Shown in pieces: positions 27,419 through 35,809 of a DNA stretch of 64,000 bases; positions within the stretch are counted from its first letter, which is position 1; each line of letters starts with the position of its first letter. The notes under the pieces were generated by a model. The model was not told where the DNA came from, made no database searches, and saw nothing but the letters and a program-made list of their open reading frames with translations. Origin of the DNA: Dermabacter vaginalis (GTDB taxonomy: Bacteria > Actinomycetota > Actinomycetes > Actinomycetales > Dermabacteraceae). The stretch lies in NCBI RefSeq assembly GCF_001678905.1, contig NZ_CP012117.1, positions 868,001-932,000 on the forward strand, given 5' to 3'. Made by a program: the position numbers and the translations under genes.

Positions 27419-28288
27419 CTACCCTTTGACCGCGCCTGCCGTGAGCCCCGACGACAGCTGGCGCTGGACCAGGACGAAGAAGATCACCACGGGAAGCGCG
27501 ATGATGGTCGAGGCGGCCATGATCGGCCCCCAATCGGCCGTGTTCTGCGTGAAGAACGTCCGCAAACCAACGCCCACCGTGTACTTCGACGAGTCCGTCA
27601 TAAACGTGAGGGCAAAAATGAACTCGTTCCACGCAGTGATGAACGCAAACACGCTCGTGGCAACGAGACCGGGGGCGACGAGCGGCAGGAGAATCGAGAA
27701 GAACATCCGGAACCATCCGGCGCCATCGATGTAGGCAGCTTCCTCGAGCTCCTTCGGGACCGCGGCGACGAAGCCCTTGAGGTTCCAAATCGCGAACGGA
27801 AGCGAGAAGGCGAGATAGACGATCACGAGGCCGAGGAGCGAGTTGAGCATGTTGAGGGTGCGCGCCTGAAGGAACAGTGGGATCACGAGAGCCTCGAGCG
27901 GCACCATCTGCACCATGAGCACGAGCACGAGCACGACGGTGCGAAGGCGGAAGCGGTAGCGAGCGACGCCGATCGCCGCGAACAGCGCGATTGCGCCGGA
28001 CAGGAGCACGGTGCCGGCCGCGACGATGAGCGAGACTTTGATGTATTCGAAGAAGTTCGCGTCGATCAGGACGGTTTTAAAGTGATCGAGAGTGAAGCCC
28101 GAAGGCAAAATACCCGCGCCGCGAGAGTTCGCGTGTGTGTCCACAGCGGTCGTGAGCATCCAGTAAAACGGGAAGAGCGCGTAGAGGAGCAGAAGGGCGA
28201 TGCCGAGAGCCTTCGCGATATTTGCGGGGCGAAGCGGGTTTTTCTTATTTTCTGCGGGCGGGGTAACGCTCGAGGTTGATGTACTCAC
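27419..28288 (-). CDS. Carbohydrate ABC transporter permease, MalG type
   Basis: A 289-residue inner-membrane permease with about six hydrophobic segments. The EAA loop is visible in KELEEAAYIDGAGWFRMFFS (about 185-204), typical of MalG-like sugar permeases. The start is GTG overlapping the upstream permease stop (GTGA). It forms a heterodimer with the MalF-type protein. No ATPase gene is present in the operon, so a shared MsiK/MalK-type ATPase elsewhere is expected, as for many actinobacterial sugar importers. Confidence 0.92.
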   Translation of the reverse strand: MSTSTSSVTPPAENKKNPLRPANIAKALGIALLLLYALFPFYWMLTTAVDTHANSRGAGILPSGFTLDHFKTVLIDANFFEYIKVSLIVAAGTVLLSGAIALFAAIGVARYRFRLRTVVLVLVLMVQMVPLEALVIPLFLQARTLNMLNSLLGLVIVYLAFSLPFAIWNLKGFVAAVPKELEEAAYIDGAGWFRMFFSILLPLVAPGLVATSVFAFITAWNEFIFALTFMTDSSKYTVGVGLRTFFTQNTADWGPIMAASTIIALPVVIFFVLVQRQLSSGLTAGAVKG

Positions 28289-29253
28289 AGTTCATCCTCC
28301 TTCATGAGTGCACGCATGTAGACCACGGAGATCGCGAGAAGGACGAGAGTGAGAAGCACCGCGATAGCAGAGCCCATGCCGTATTTTCCTTGCCCAAACG
28401 ACTCGGTGTAGGACCACACGCCGAGGTTCATCATGTGCCTGTTCGACCCATCGCCGCCGGGCATGAGATAGATCTGCGTGAAGACCTTGAAATCCCAGAT
28501 CGTCGACAAGATGATGCACACGGCGAGGATCGGCCGGATCATCGGGATGGTGACGTTCGTGAAGCGCTTGAACGCACTCGCGCCATCGACCTTCGCGGCC
28601 TCATACAGGGACTCCGGGATCGTGAGGAGCCCGGCGAGGGTCGTCACGGCGATAAAGGGAAAGCCGTGGTACACGACGTTGAGCGCCGCGATTGAATAGA
28701 ACGCCAAGCGCGAATCCCACCAGTTCATGCTGCCCGGCGTGAACAGCCCGAGACTATCGAGCACGCTCGCCACGAACCCGCTCGTGGGATCGAACAGCCA
28801 CACAAACACATAGGTGCCGGTAAGCGCGGGAACGGCCCACGCGACCATGATCGCGCCGATGCAGATGTTGCGCCACGTAAGCGAAAGCGTATTGAGAAAC
28901 AGCGCAACGGCAACGCCCACGAGCATCGTGAGCACCACGCACACGGCCGCAAATCCGACGGTGTTGGGAAGCACGGTTGTCCACAGATGCGGGTCGCTGA
29001 GAATTGCCGAATAGTTGGCGAAGCCCACGTAGTTGGTGGTGCCCTTCAGAAGGTTCCGCAGGCCGTAGTCCTGAAGCGAGAGGTCGACTACTCGAAACAG
29101 GGGGAAGATCAGCAGGACCGCGAGCGTGAGGAGCCCGGGCGCGAGGAGTAGCCACGGCGGCAAGTGTCGGCGCGCCCACATCAAAAGTCGTGACGAGCGG
29201 CTCGTGTCCGCCGGGGGCAGCGCACTCTCGTGAGTGTCGTTCAAGGTGGTCAT
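28285..29253 (-). CDS. Carbohydrate ABC transporter permease, MalF type
   Basis: A 322-residue permease with six or more membrane segments (first at about 38-58). The EAA loop PESLYEAAKVDGASAFKRFT (about 218-237) and FKVFTQIYLMPGGDGSNRHM are typical of MalF-like sugar permeases. It follows the binding-protein gene after an 89-nt gap that contains a strong stem-loop. Together with its MalG partner it should import a peptidoglycan-derived sugar, judged from the operon. Confidence 0.92.
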   Translation of the reverse strand: MTTLNDTHESALPPADTSRSSRLLMWARRHLPPWLLLAPGLLTLAVLLIFPLFRVVDLSLQDYGLRNLLKGTTNYVGFANYSAILSDPHLWTTVLPNTVGFAAVCVVLTMLVGVAVALFLNTLSLTWRNICIGAIMVAWAVPALTGTYVFVWLFDPTSGFVASVLDSLGLFTPGSMNWWDSRLAFYSIAALNVVYHGFPFIAVTTLAGLLTIPESLYEAAKVDGASAFKRFTNVTIPMIRPILAVCIILSTIWDFKVFTQIYLMPGGDGSNRHMMNLGVWSYTESFGQGKYGMGSAIAVLLTLVLLAISVVYMRALMKEDEL

Positions 29254-29281
29254 CGAGGAAGCTTTCGAACGTGAGCTGGAG

Positions 29282-29317
29282 GCTCGGGGCCCGGCCCTCA
29301 GAAAGTGGGCCCCGAGC
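29282..29317 (-). terminator. Stem-loop between binding protein and permease genes
   Basis: A perfect 11-bp stem (29282-29292 with 29307-29317) and 14-nt loop without a T-run. Stem-loops at this place usually protect the binding-protein mRNA or reduce read-through so that the binding protein exceeds the permeases. Confidence 0.6.
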
Positions 29318-29342
29318 GATGGTCGGTGAACGAAAAAATGGC

Positions 29343-30647
29343 TTAGGCGCCGAAGATTCCGTCCATTTCCTTAGCGGCAGCATCAGCAGCAGCCTGCGGA
29401 GCCTGGCCACCGGCGAGCACGTTGCTCAGCAGGTTCGGGAGGGTCTTCTTGCCCTCGATCTGGCCCCACATCGGGGTGACGGGAACCGACTTCCCCGCTT
29501 CTGTCATCTGCGAAGCAAAGACCTTCGTGAGGTCGGTGCCGTTCTTGATGGTGTCGTCGAGCGCTGACTTCGTGCCGGGGAAGAAGTTCGTCTCTTCGCT
29601 CCACCGAGTCGCGAATTCGCCGGTTGTCATGAGCTTGATGAGTTCAAAGGCAAGCTCGGGCTCCTCGGAGTCCAGGAACCGGCACAGGTGGGAACCGCCC
29701 ACGAAGCTCGCGGCGATCGCCGAGTCCTTGGCGGGGATGGTGAAGGCCGTGAGTTTGTTGAACAGTTCTTCGTCGCTTGCCTTCACGGTCGCGGGCACCC
29801 ACGAACCGGTAATGAACATGGCGACCTTGCCCTCCTGGAACTGCTTGAGGGAATCGGTTTCCTTCCAGGTCGAGGCGGCTTCGGTCGAGGCACCATGCTT
29901 GAGGGCGAGATCGGTGTACCACGCGAGGCCCTCGACCGCTGGCGCTTCGTTGATCGTGGCCTTCCAGTCTTTGCCGGAGCCTTCGGCGATGTCGCCGCCT
30001 GCTCCCCAGATGAAGGGGAGGAGCGCGAAGGGGGATCCGCCGTTGACGGGGAATGGGATGACGTCGGGGTTCTTAGCCTTGAGGGTTTCGATCATGGCGA
30101 GGAGGTCGTCCCATGATTGCGGTTGCGAATTCACGCCCGCCGCTTCGAGGATGTCCTTGTTCGCGAGGATCGAGCGGATACCCGCGTACCACGGCATGCC
30201 GTACAGCTTGCCATCGAGCGTGCCGGCTTCCTTGAGGGCGTCGACGAGGTCGGAGTCGATTCCGGCGTTTTTCACGTCTTCGGTGAGGTCATCGAGGCCG
30301 CCGGCATCGGCGAACTCGGGTGTCCAGGTCGTGCCGATCTCGGCGACGTCGGGGCCGGTGCCGCCCGCCATGGCGGTGACGAACTTGTCGTGAGCACCAT
30401 CCCAGGGCTGGACCTCCACCTTGAGCGTGGCGCCCGTGTGGTTGGTGAACTCCTCCTGGAGGGCCTTGACGTATTCATCGGTCTTGGCGTTCGTGCCCTC
30501 CATGATCCACAGGGTGATGGTCTTGCCGTCGTTGGCGGCTTTGTCGGTGGGGTTGGAGGAGGAATCGCCTGATTTTCCGCACGCGGCGAGGCCGACGGTG
30601 GCGGCGCCGAGTGCGCCGGTGGCGATGAGGTTCCTGCGGGTGATCAT
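29343..30647 (-). CDS. Extracellular sugar-binding lipoprotein of ABC importer
   Basis: A 434-residue family 1 solute-binding protein. The N terminus MITRRNLIATGALGAATVGL has a twin arginine and is followed by the lipobox LAACG with lipid-modified Cys at about residue 23. Typical family features are ITLWIMEG near residue 43, the GTGPDVAEIGTTWTPEF segment (about 95-110) and the YGMPWYAGIRSILANKDIL stretch. It is the first gene of the operon, starting 86 nt from an RpiR-like operator. The ligand is inferred from the downstream genes to be a muropeptide sugar such as GlcNAc-anhMurNAc, MurNAc or GlcNAc. Confidence 0.92.
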   Translation of the reverse strand: MITRRNLIATGALGAATVGLAACGKSGDSSSNPTDKAANDGKTITLWIMEGTNAKTDEYVKALQEEFTNHTGATLKVEVQPWDGAHDKFVTAMAGGTGPDVAEIGTTWTPEFADAGGLDDLTEDVKNAGIDSDLVDALKEAGTLDGKLYGMPWYAGIRSILANKDILEAAGVNSQPQSWDDLLAMIETLKAKNPDVIPFPVNGGSPFALLPFIWGAGGDIAEGSGKDWKATINEAPAVEGLAWYTDLALKHGASTEAASTWKETDSLKQFQEGKVAMFITGSWVPATVKASDEELFNKLTAFTIPAKDSAIAASFVGGSHLCRFLDSEEPELAFELIKLMTTGEFATRWSEETNFFPGTKSALDDTIKNGTDLTKVFASQMTEAGKSVPVTPMWGQIEGKKTLPNLLSNVLAGGQAPQAAADAAAKEMDGIFGA

Positions 30648-30685
30648 AGTGTCTCCTTTGAGCTATGAGGGTCCGGGCACCGATG

Positions 30686-30700
30686 TGAAAAAATATTTCA
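30686..30700. promoter_or_regulatory. RpiR/MurR-type operator in the divergent promoter region
   Basis: TGAAA-AAATA-TTTCA is a perfect inverted repeat with a 5-nt spacer, the form known for RpiR-family operators. A further TGAAA half-site is at 30717-30721. It lies between the divergent salvage operon and the sugar kinase gene, where the MurR encoded by the operon would be expected to act on both. Confidence 0.65.
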
Positions 30701-30778
30701 TACGCATGCCTCGTGATGAAACTTACCACAATCTGTGGCGCTGGTGACATACTGACGGAGACCGAAAGGACTGTTGAT

Positions 30779-31798
30779 ATGCCGATTCCCATGCTCCTGG
30801 GCGCCGACGTCGGCGCGACCCACACACGCCTCGCGCTCGAGGGCGTTCGCGAGGCTCACGCGGCACGCGCGCACGAGTGCGAAGGCTCCAGCGCGATTCG
30901 GGTCGATGGGGCGGGATTTAACGTGCGGTCCTCCGGCCCCGACGCGCTCGAGCACTTCGAGCAGACGCTTGCGCGGGCCTTCGCCCAACTCGAGAGCGGC
31001 AGCATCCTGGAAAAGGCCGTCTTCGGAATTTCTGGAGCGGGTCCCGCCCGCCACGAGCGCATCGAGGCACTCGTGCGTGAGGCCGTTGTTTCGCAAGCGA
31101 CGGCCCACCACCTCCAGGTCGATCCCGCCAATGTTCGTGTCGTTGATGACCTCTGCACGGCATTCGCGAGTGCCTTCCCGGCATCCTCGTCCCGACCCAC
31201 CGGCGTTCTTGTTCTTGCGGGTACCGGCGCGGCAAGCGTGAGCTACGTGAGGGGCGTGGAGTCAGTGCGCCGCGACGGCATGGGGTGGCTCCTCGGAGAC
31301 ATCGGTTCGGCCGTCTGGCTTGGGAAACGCGCGCTCGAAGCGACGGCGGCGGACCTCGATGCACGCGGCCCCGCAACGGCTCTCACCGGCCGCATCTGTC
31401 AAGAACTCGGTTTTCCCCCGCGGGAGAACGCCGCTTCCCTCGATCCGCGCCAAGCCCTCATCCGTGAAGCCTACGACCTGACCCCGGCGGAGTACGGGCG
31501 GTTCGCACCAATTGTCACCGAGCTCGGTCACCTCGGTGAGGGGGAGGGGGATCAGGTCGCGAGGGAGATTGTCGCGGAGGCTGTCGAGTCTCTCCTTGAG
31601 GGCGCGCTTGCGCTTGCGAAACCCCTGCGCGGTGAGTCTCCTGTGTGCGTCGTTCTCGCAGGAAGCGTTCTCACCTCGCGCGGTCCCATCGGGGACCTCG
31701 TGCGCTACGCGCTCGAGCGCGAAGGCTTCGACGTACGTGAGGCAGCCTCGCCGCTCGACGGGGCTCTCGCGCTCGCACGCGCGGAAAGTCGGCTTTAG
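30779..31798 (+). CDS. N-acetylglucosamine/N-acetylmuramic acid kinase, BadF/BadG family
   Basis: A 339-residue ASKHA-fold kinase. The phosphate-1 loop GADVGATHTRLALEG is at the N terminus (8-22), the second phosphate region VLVLAGTGAASVSYVRG near 140-156, and the GGDG-like region is replaced by GMGWLLGDIGSAVWLGKRAL, which is characteristic of the GlcNAc kinase/MurK group. It would phosphorylate the GlcNAc released by NagZ, or free MurNAc. The ATG at 30779 has GAAAGGA 8 nt upstream. It is divergent from the salvage operon and shares its operator region. The stop overlaps the stop of the convergent ankyrin gene. Confidence 0.87.
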   Translation: MPIPMLLGADVGATHTRLALEGVREAHAARAHECEGSSAIRVDGAGFNVRSSGPDALEHFEQTLARAFAQLESGSILEKAVFGISGAGPARHERIEALVREAVVSQATAHHLQVDPANVRVVDDLCTAFASAFPASSSRPTGVLVLAGTGAASVSYVRGVESVRRDGMGWLLGDIGSAVWLGKRALEATAADLDARGPATALTGRICQELGFPPRENAASLDPRQALIREAYDLTPAEYGRFAPIVTELGHLGEGEGDQVAREIVAEAVESLLEGALALAKPLRGESPVCVVLAGSVLTSRGPIGDLVRYALEREGFDVREAASPLDGALALARAESRL

Positions 31799-32196
31799 AA
31801 GGTGTAGTGACGCGCGAAAAAGCTGGCACTGTCGCGCGCGCTTGGCCTGCCCGCGTCCGGATCAGCGCCAGCGTCGACGAGGGCTTCGACCACGTCGTCG
31901 AAGCCCTTGAAGACAGCGCCTGCGAGCGGGCTCTGGCCACGGTCGTTAAGGAGATCGACGTCCGCGCCGCGCTCTGCGAGCAGCCTCACGAGCGCCGCGT
32001 GGCCGTGGTAGGCGGCGAGCATGAGCATGGTGTTGCCGTCCGCATCTTGCATGTTGAGCGGAACGCCCGCGTCGAGCGCAGGGCGAAGGGCGTCGACGTT
32101 CCCCTCTCGCGCGGCGTCCATGAGGGCGCGCGCAAGAGCGGCGGCCTCATCGACGTCGGTATCGGTACAGGGCTGGGGCGCGGTGTTTTCGCTCAT
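31795..32196 (-). CDS. Small ankyrin-repeat protein
   Basis: A 133-residue protein with about three ankyrin repeats: ALMDAAREGNVDALRPALDA (about 23-42), DGNTMLMLAAYHGHAALVRL and NDRGQSPLAGAVFKGFDDVV. No signal peptide or membrane segment is seen. The start ATG overlaps the TGA of the ECF transporter gene (ATGA), so it is the last gene of the thiamine-controlled operon. Such repeats mediate protein contacts; the partner is unknown. Confidence 0.88.
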   Translation of the reverse strand: MSENTAPQPCTDTDVDEAAALARALMDAAREGNVDALRPALDAGVPLNMQDADGNTMLMLAAYHGHAALVRLLAERGADVDLLNDRGQSPLAGAVFKGFDDVVEALVDAGADPDAGRPSARDSASFFARHYTF

Positions 32197-34358
32197 GCCA
32201 CAAGCGTAGCGATGAGGGGTGCAGCGAGCAGGATGATCCCGAGTCCAAGGCCCCAGGCATCGTGCCACGTGAAGCGCGCATCGTGGACCCACGTGCGCCG
32301 CTGCGCGTTGGCGAATCCCCGTGCGTCCATCGCGAGGGCTTGGACCTCGGCACCTCGAAGCGTCGACACGAGAAGGGCAAACGTTGCTCCCGCATAGAGT
32401 GCGAACGAGTTGCGCTGTTGAATGCCGCGGATACGACGGGTAAAGACGATGTCGCTCCACTCAGCAAACATGTGCCCAAGCCGTGCGAGGCCCGAACTCA
32501 TCGCCGCGGCGAACCGTGCGGGAACGCGACACCGCTGAGCAAGGGCCTGCCCGAAGCGTGTGGGGTCGAGGCCCTCGAGGAGAACAGCGCCGGGGCCGAC
32601 CATGGCGAAGATTCGCAATCCCTCAACGCCGGCGCTCTGCCATGTCGCAAGCTCACCGAGCGGCTTGCCGGAGAGAATCCCCGCCGACCACGCGATGGTG
32701 AGCGCCGCGAGCACGATCGGAGCGAGGCGCGCCATGAGGCGTGCGGGTGTGCGCCATGCGAGGGGGATGAGTGCGAGCGTAAGGAGGGTGCCGGTGAGCG
32801 TAGGGGCAAGTGTGTGCATGCCAAACGCGCCGATGAACGCGAGCGCGGCGATCCCAAGAATCGTGAGCGGGTTCAGTTTATCGGCGGCGATGGGGCGCGG
32901 CGGGTGCGGAACACGCGGGATTGGGGGAGCGGGGGCCGGGTCCGACGTTGGCGTGCGTTCAGCGCTTTCGAGAAGATCCGTGCGCCCGGGCGCGGCTTCA
33001 AGTGGGATGACTCGGTCGCAGGCGTGCACCAGGCGCGCATCATGGGTCGCGGCGAGAACCGCGCGGCCACTCGCGAGCGCGCGGGCGATAAGCTCCATGA
33101 CCGCGCCGAACGCGTCATGGTCGAGTCCCACGGTCGGTTCGTCGAGAACGATGATGTCGCGCCCCGAGGCGAGTGCCGTGGCGAACGCAAGGCGTCGCTG
33201 CTCGCCGCCCGAGAGAGTAAAAGGTCCCGCGTCTTCGAGGTGCGCGAGTCCCGTTGCCTCGAGCCACGCGCGCGCGGCTTCGTCGTCGTCAGGGTTGGCG
33301 GCACCGATTCTCACTTCCTCGAGCACAGTGCGTGCCACGAAGCTTTTCTCCGGGTTTTGTGGGAGCCACGCGGCGCGGAATGGTGCCTTTTTGGCGGCGC
33401 GTTTCCCGCCTCCCACGCTCTCGCGAGTTTCCTCGAGCACATGGCGAATCAGGGTGGATTTGCCGATTCCGCTCGGGCCCGTGAGTGCCGCGAGCTCCCC
33501 CGGGTAGAGCTCGACGTGCACGGGCGCGGCAAAGAGTGTGCGACCTTCGAGAGTGGCGGGGACATCGAGGTCGATGAGGGCAGAGTCATCGCCGGTGCGT
33601 TTTGCTAACGCGTGGCTGGCCGCGAAGGTGTCGTCGCTGCGAGCCCCGGAGCTTCGCCATGTCTGTGCGGAAACATCCTCCAGAATGCGACCGCCCTCTC
33701 CGATGCGAATAACGCGATCGACGTGATCGAGCCACAGTTCCACCTGATGATCCGCGACGATGAGCGTCAGGCCCTTTGTGGCCGCACAAATGGCGTCGCG
33801 CACCGCACGGGCCGTTTCCTCATCGAGCATCGCGAGAGGCTCGTCAAGAGCGTAAGCCCCCGATCCGGTCGCAAGGAGACCGGCGAGTGAGAGGCGCTGC
33901 TGCTGCCCTCCAGAAAGGTGGTAGGGATTCGCCTCGAGCGGCGACGAAAACGCGGCGGCCGCGTGCGCATCGCGCACGATTTCCGGCATGCGAGCAGGAT
34001 CGACGCTCGCGTTTTCGGGGCCGAAGGCCGTATCGATTCCCGCGGTGGCACCCACGAACGAGTGCACGGGATTTTGCACCATGAGGGTAACCCCCGGCAC
34101 GGGGGAAGGCTCGGGCAACGGAACAGAAGGGTCGGTTCCCTCCGGCGGATCCTCGGGAATGAGGCCGCTCAGAGCCTTGAGAATTGTCGATTTTCCCGAA
34201 CCGCTCGCCCCCGTAAGGAGCACGCGCTCACCAGGGGGGATCTCGAGCGACAGTCCAGAAAGTGCCGGGGATGTACGCCCCGGTGGTGTGTAGGTGAAGT
34301 CGTCGATCCCCACACCCACGGCACCGCGTGGCGGGGCAAGCGTCGGACTCTCACTCAC
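32193..34358 (-). CDS. ECF transporter energizing protein, A-A'-T fusion
   Basis: A 721-residue fusion of two ATPase domains and one transmembrane T domain. Domain A (about 15-235) has GASGSGKST, LSGGQQQRLSLAG and YALDEPLAMLD. Domain A' (about 265-480) has GPSGIGKST, LSGGEQRRLAFA and IIVLDEPTVGLD. After a Pro-rich linker, the T domain (about 500-721) has several membrane segments and the coupling-helix motifs RFAAAMSSGLARLGHM and ALAMDARGFANAQRR. It resembles the YkoD ATPase pair joined to YkoC. Its two S partners are encoded immediately upstream with ATGA coupling, and the whole unit is under a TPP riboswitch. Confidence 0.92.
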   Translation of the reverse strand: MSESPTLAPPRGAVGVGIDDFTYTPPGRTSPALSGLSLEIPPGERVLLTGASGSGKSTILKALSGLIPEDPPEGTDPSVPLPEPSPVPGVTLMVQNPVHSFVGATAGIDTAFGPENASVDPARMPEIVRDAHAAAAFSSPLEANPYHLSGGQQQRLSLAGLLATGSGAYALDEPLAMLDEETARAVRDAICAATKGLTLIVADHQVELWLDHVDRVIRIGEGGRILEDVSAQTWRSSGARSDDTFAASHALAKRTGDDSALIDLDVPATLEGRTLFAAPVHVELYPGELAALTGPSGIGKSTLIRHVLEETRESVGGGKRAAKKAPFRAAWLPQNPEKSFVARTVLEEVRIGAANPDDDEAARAWLEATGLAHLEDAGPFTLSGGEQRRLAFATALASGRDIIVLDEPTVGLDHDAFGAVMELIARALASGRAVLAATHDARLVHACDRVIPLEAAPGRTDLLESAERTPTSDPAPAPPIPRVPHPPRPIAADKLNPLTILGIAALAFIGAFGMHTLAPTLTGTLLTLALIPLAWRTPARLMARLAPIVLAALTIAWSAGILSGKPLGELATWQSAGVEGLRIFAMVGPGAVLLEGLDPTRFGQALAQRCRVPARFAAAMSSGLARLGHMFAEWSDIVFTRRIRGIQQRNSFALYAGATFALLVSTLRGAEVQALAMDARGFANAQRRTWVHDARFTWHDAWGLGLGIILLAAPLIATLVA

Positions 34359-34963
34359 CGCTGTGCGGCCTCCTCACGCCCGGGCGCGAAGTTCCCGAGT
34401 GCCCCCGCTTTCGCGAGTGCACGTACGATCGCCGGTGCGGGCAGAGCGAGGAGGATGACACCCGAAATGAGGAAGAGTACGAGGTGTGCGAGGCGGAATG
34501 GCACGGCCCAGCTCGGGAAGAACACGAACTGCTCCCAGATCCACTGCGCGACCATCGAGATCCACGCTCCCGCGAGAATCCACTTGAACGACGGCTTTGC
34601 GTACTTGGTGGCGGCACCCATGACCTCGAAGCCGATCGCGACGATCGCCCCCGAAATGAGCACTGTCCACCCGAAGTGCGAGCCGAGAAGCGCCTCGATG
34701 ATCGCGCCGATCCACATCGTGCCAAGAGCCGAGCCCGGCTTGCGAACGATGAGCATTGAAAGCGCCGCCGGCAGAGCCCACGGGCCAGCCGCGATGCCTT
34801 CGCTCGGGGGGAAAAGCGAGAACACGGGTTTGAGTGCACCGAGACCGGCGGCGTAGGCGAAGAATGCGACGCCCGCGATCAGGCCCATCGATACAACAAC
34901 GAGCAAGTCGATTGTGCGGTAGCGAAGAGTGGAATGGGTATCAGGAGCAGCTGTGGTCATCAT
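34355..34963 (-). CDS. ykoE: YkoE-like ECF substrate-binding (S) component, second copy
   Basis: A 202-residue membrane protein with about six hydrophobic segments. YRTIDLLVVVSMGLIAGVAF (15-34), IVRKPGSALGTMWIGAIIEALLG-type text (SMLIVRKPGSALGTMWIGAI) and LGSHFGWTVLISGAI match the YkoE family of hydroxymethylpyrimidine/thiamine S components. It starts with ATGA on the first copy and ends with ATGA on the A-A'-T gene. The conserved core RTIDL-RKPG-EALLGSHFG is shared with the paralogue upstream, showing a tandem duplication followed by divergence. Confidence 0.88.
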   Translation of the reverse strand: MMTTAAPDTHSTLRYRTIDLLVVVSMGLIAGVAFFAYAAGLGALKPVFSLFPPSEGIAAGPWALPAALSMLIVRKPGSALGTMWIGAIIEALLGSHFGWTVLISGAIVAIGFEVMGAATKYAKPSFKWILAGAWISMVAQWIWEQFVFFPSWAVPFRLAHLVLFLISGVILLALPAPAIVRALAKAGALGNFAPGREEAAQR

Positions 34964-35604
34964 GCATCGATTCTAGAACTCACACGGGACCCTGCAGGCG
35001 CAACATGGTCCCTGCCTGCGGGGAACTGATTGAGGGCGCCGGCCTTCGCGAGTGCCGCGACAATCGCGCGCCCAAGGGCCGCGAGAAGCGTCAGGGCGCT
35101 GATCCAGAAGAAAACGAGAAGCATAGCTTTGTAGGTCGCCGACCACGAGGGGAAATACGCGACGATCTCGTAAAGCCACTCGAAGAAGGTGGAGAGAAGC
35201 GAGCCGCCGATCACGACCGCCGCGCTCGTGCTCGCCCACCCCGAGAGTGCGAACGCAATCTCGAAGCCCGCTCCTTGAAGAAGACCCGAGATGACGGCGC
35301 CCACGCCGAAGTGGCTCCCGAGCAGCGCCTCGAGGCACGCCGCGATAATCTCCGCGCCGAAGGCCGCGCCCGGGCGGCGGACGATCAACATCGCGACGAG
35401 AGCCGGAAGGCACCAGAAACCCGTGAGGAGACCCTCGAGCGGGGGGAACACTGCGGTGAGAGGCGCGGTGAGGTTGTAGAGCTGTGCGTACCCGGCGAAC
35501 GCCACGCCGAAGGCCACGCCGACCATGACGATCACCACGAGGTCAATCGTGCGGTACTTGAGGCGCTCGGAAAAAGCCACGCGGGCTGTGCGTTGATCAG
35601 TCAT
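34960..35604 (-). CDS. ykoE: YkoE-like ECF substrate-binding (S) component, first copy
   Basis: A 214-residue membrane protein paralogous to the next gene: YRTIDLVVIVMVGVAFGVAF, MLIVRRPGAAFGAEIIAACL and EALLGSHFGVGAVISGLLQG correspond to the same positions in the other copy. It is the first gene after the TPP riboswitch. The ATG at 35604 has AAGGAG upstream; GTG starts further 5' are less likely. The ligand is probably thiamine or its pyrimidine precursor; the two copies may bind different ones. Confidence 0.88.
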   Translation of the reverse strand: MTDQRTARVAFSERLKYRTIDLVVIVMVGVAFGVAFAGYAQLYNLTAPLTAVFPPLEGLLTGFWCLPALVAMLIVRRPGAAFGAEIIAACLEALLGSHFGVGAVISGLLQGAGFEIAFALSGWASTSAAVVIGGSLLSTFFEWLYEIVAYFPSWSATYKAMLLVFFWISALTLLAALGRAIVAALAKAGALNQFPAGRDHVAPAGSRVSSRIDA

Positions 35605-35670
35605 CACCACTCCTTCCACTCGGAAGGGGCATGCCTTCGTGGCAGCGTGGCCGCGGCATGCGAGAAATCC

Positions 35671-35757
35671 CGACTCCCTACGCCGGTGCTAACCGGATCA
35701 GGTTCGAGGGTCAGCGCCCTTTGCGCACTCTCAGCACCGGTCGATGCTCCCCTGTCT
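35671..35757 (-). promoter_or_regulatory. TPP riboswitch (THI element)
   Basis: Read on the reverse strand, the element opens with GGGGAGC, followed by GGTGCTGAGAG, GACCCTCGAACCTGATC, CGGTTAGCACCGGCG and TAGGGAG, in the order and spacing of the conserved thiamine pyrophosphate aptamer. It lies 67 nt upstream of the first ykoE start. TPP binding should shut off the importer operon, probably at translation initiation since no terminator is visible before the start. Confidence 0.95.
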
Positions 35758-35809
35758 TTTGGATGACGCCGAATATCCTACATGGATGCGCGAGCCATCG
35801 CGCGCATAC

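Noticed and set aside
26009-28279. A 756-codon open frame on the + strand, antisense to nagZ and the MalG-type permease
   Set aside because: The opposite strand encodes clear GH3 and permease families in coupled order; the antisense product is Arg/His-rich with no recognisable domain, as expected for a shadow frame in GC-rich DNA.
35671-35757. Region read as a terminator hairpin of the upstream reverse gene
   Set aside because: The ordered conserved blocks match the TPP aptamer, and it lies in the leader of the thiamine operon.
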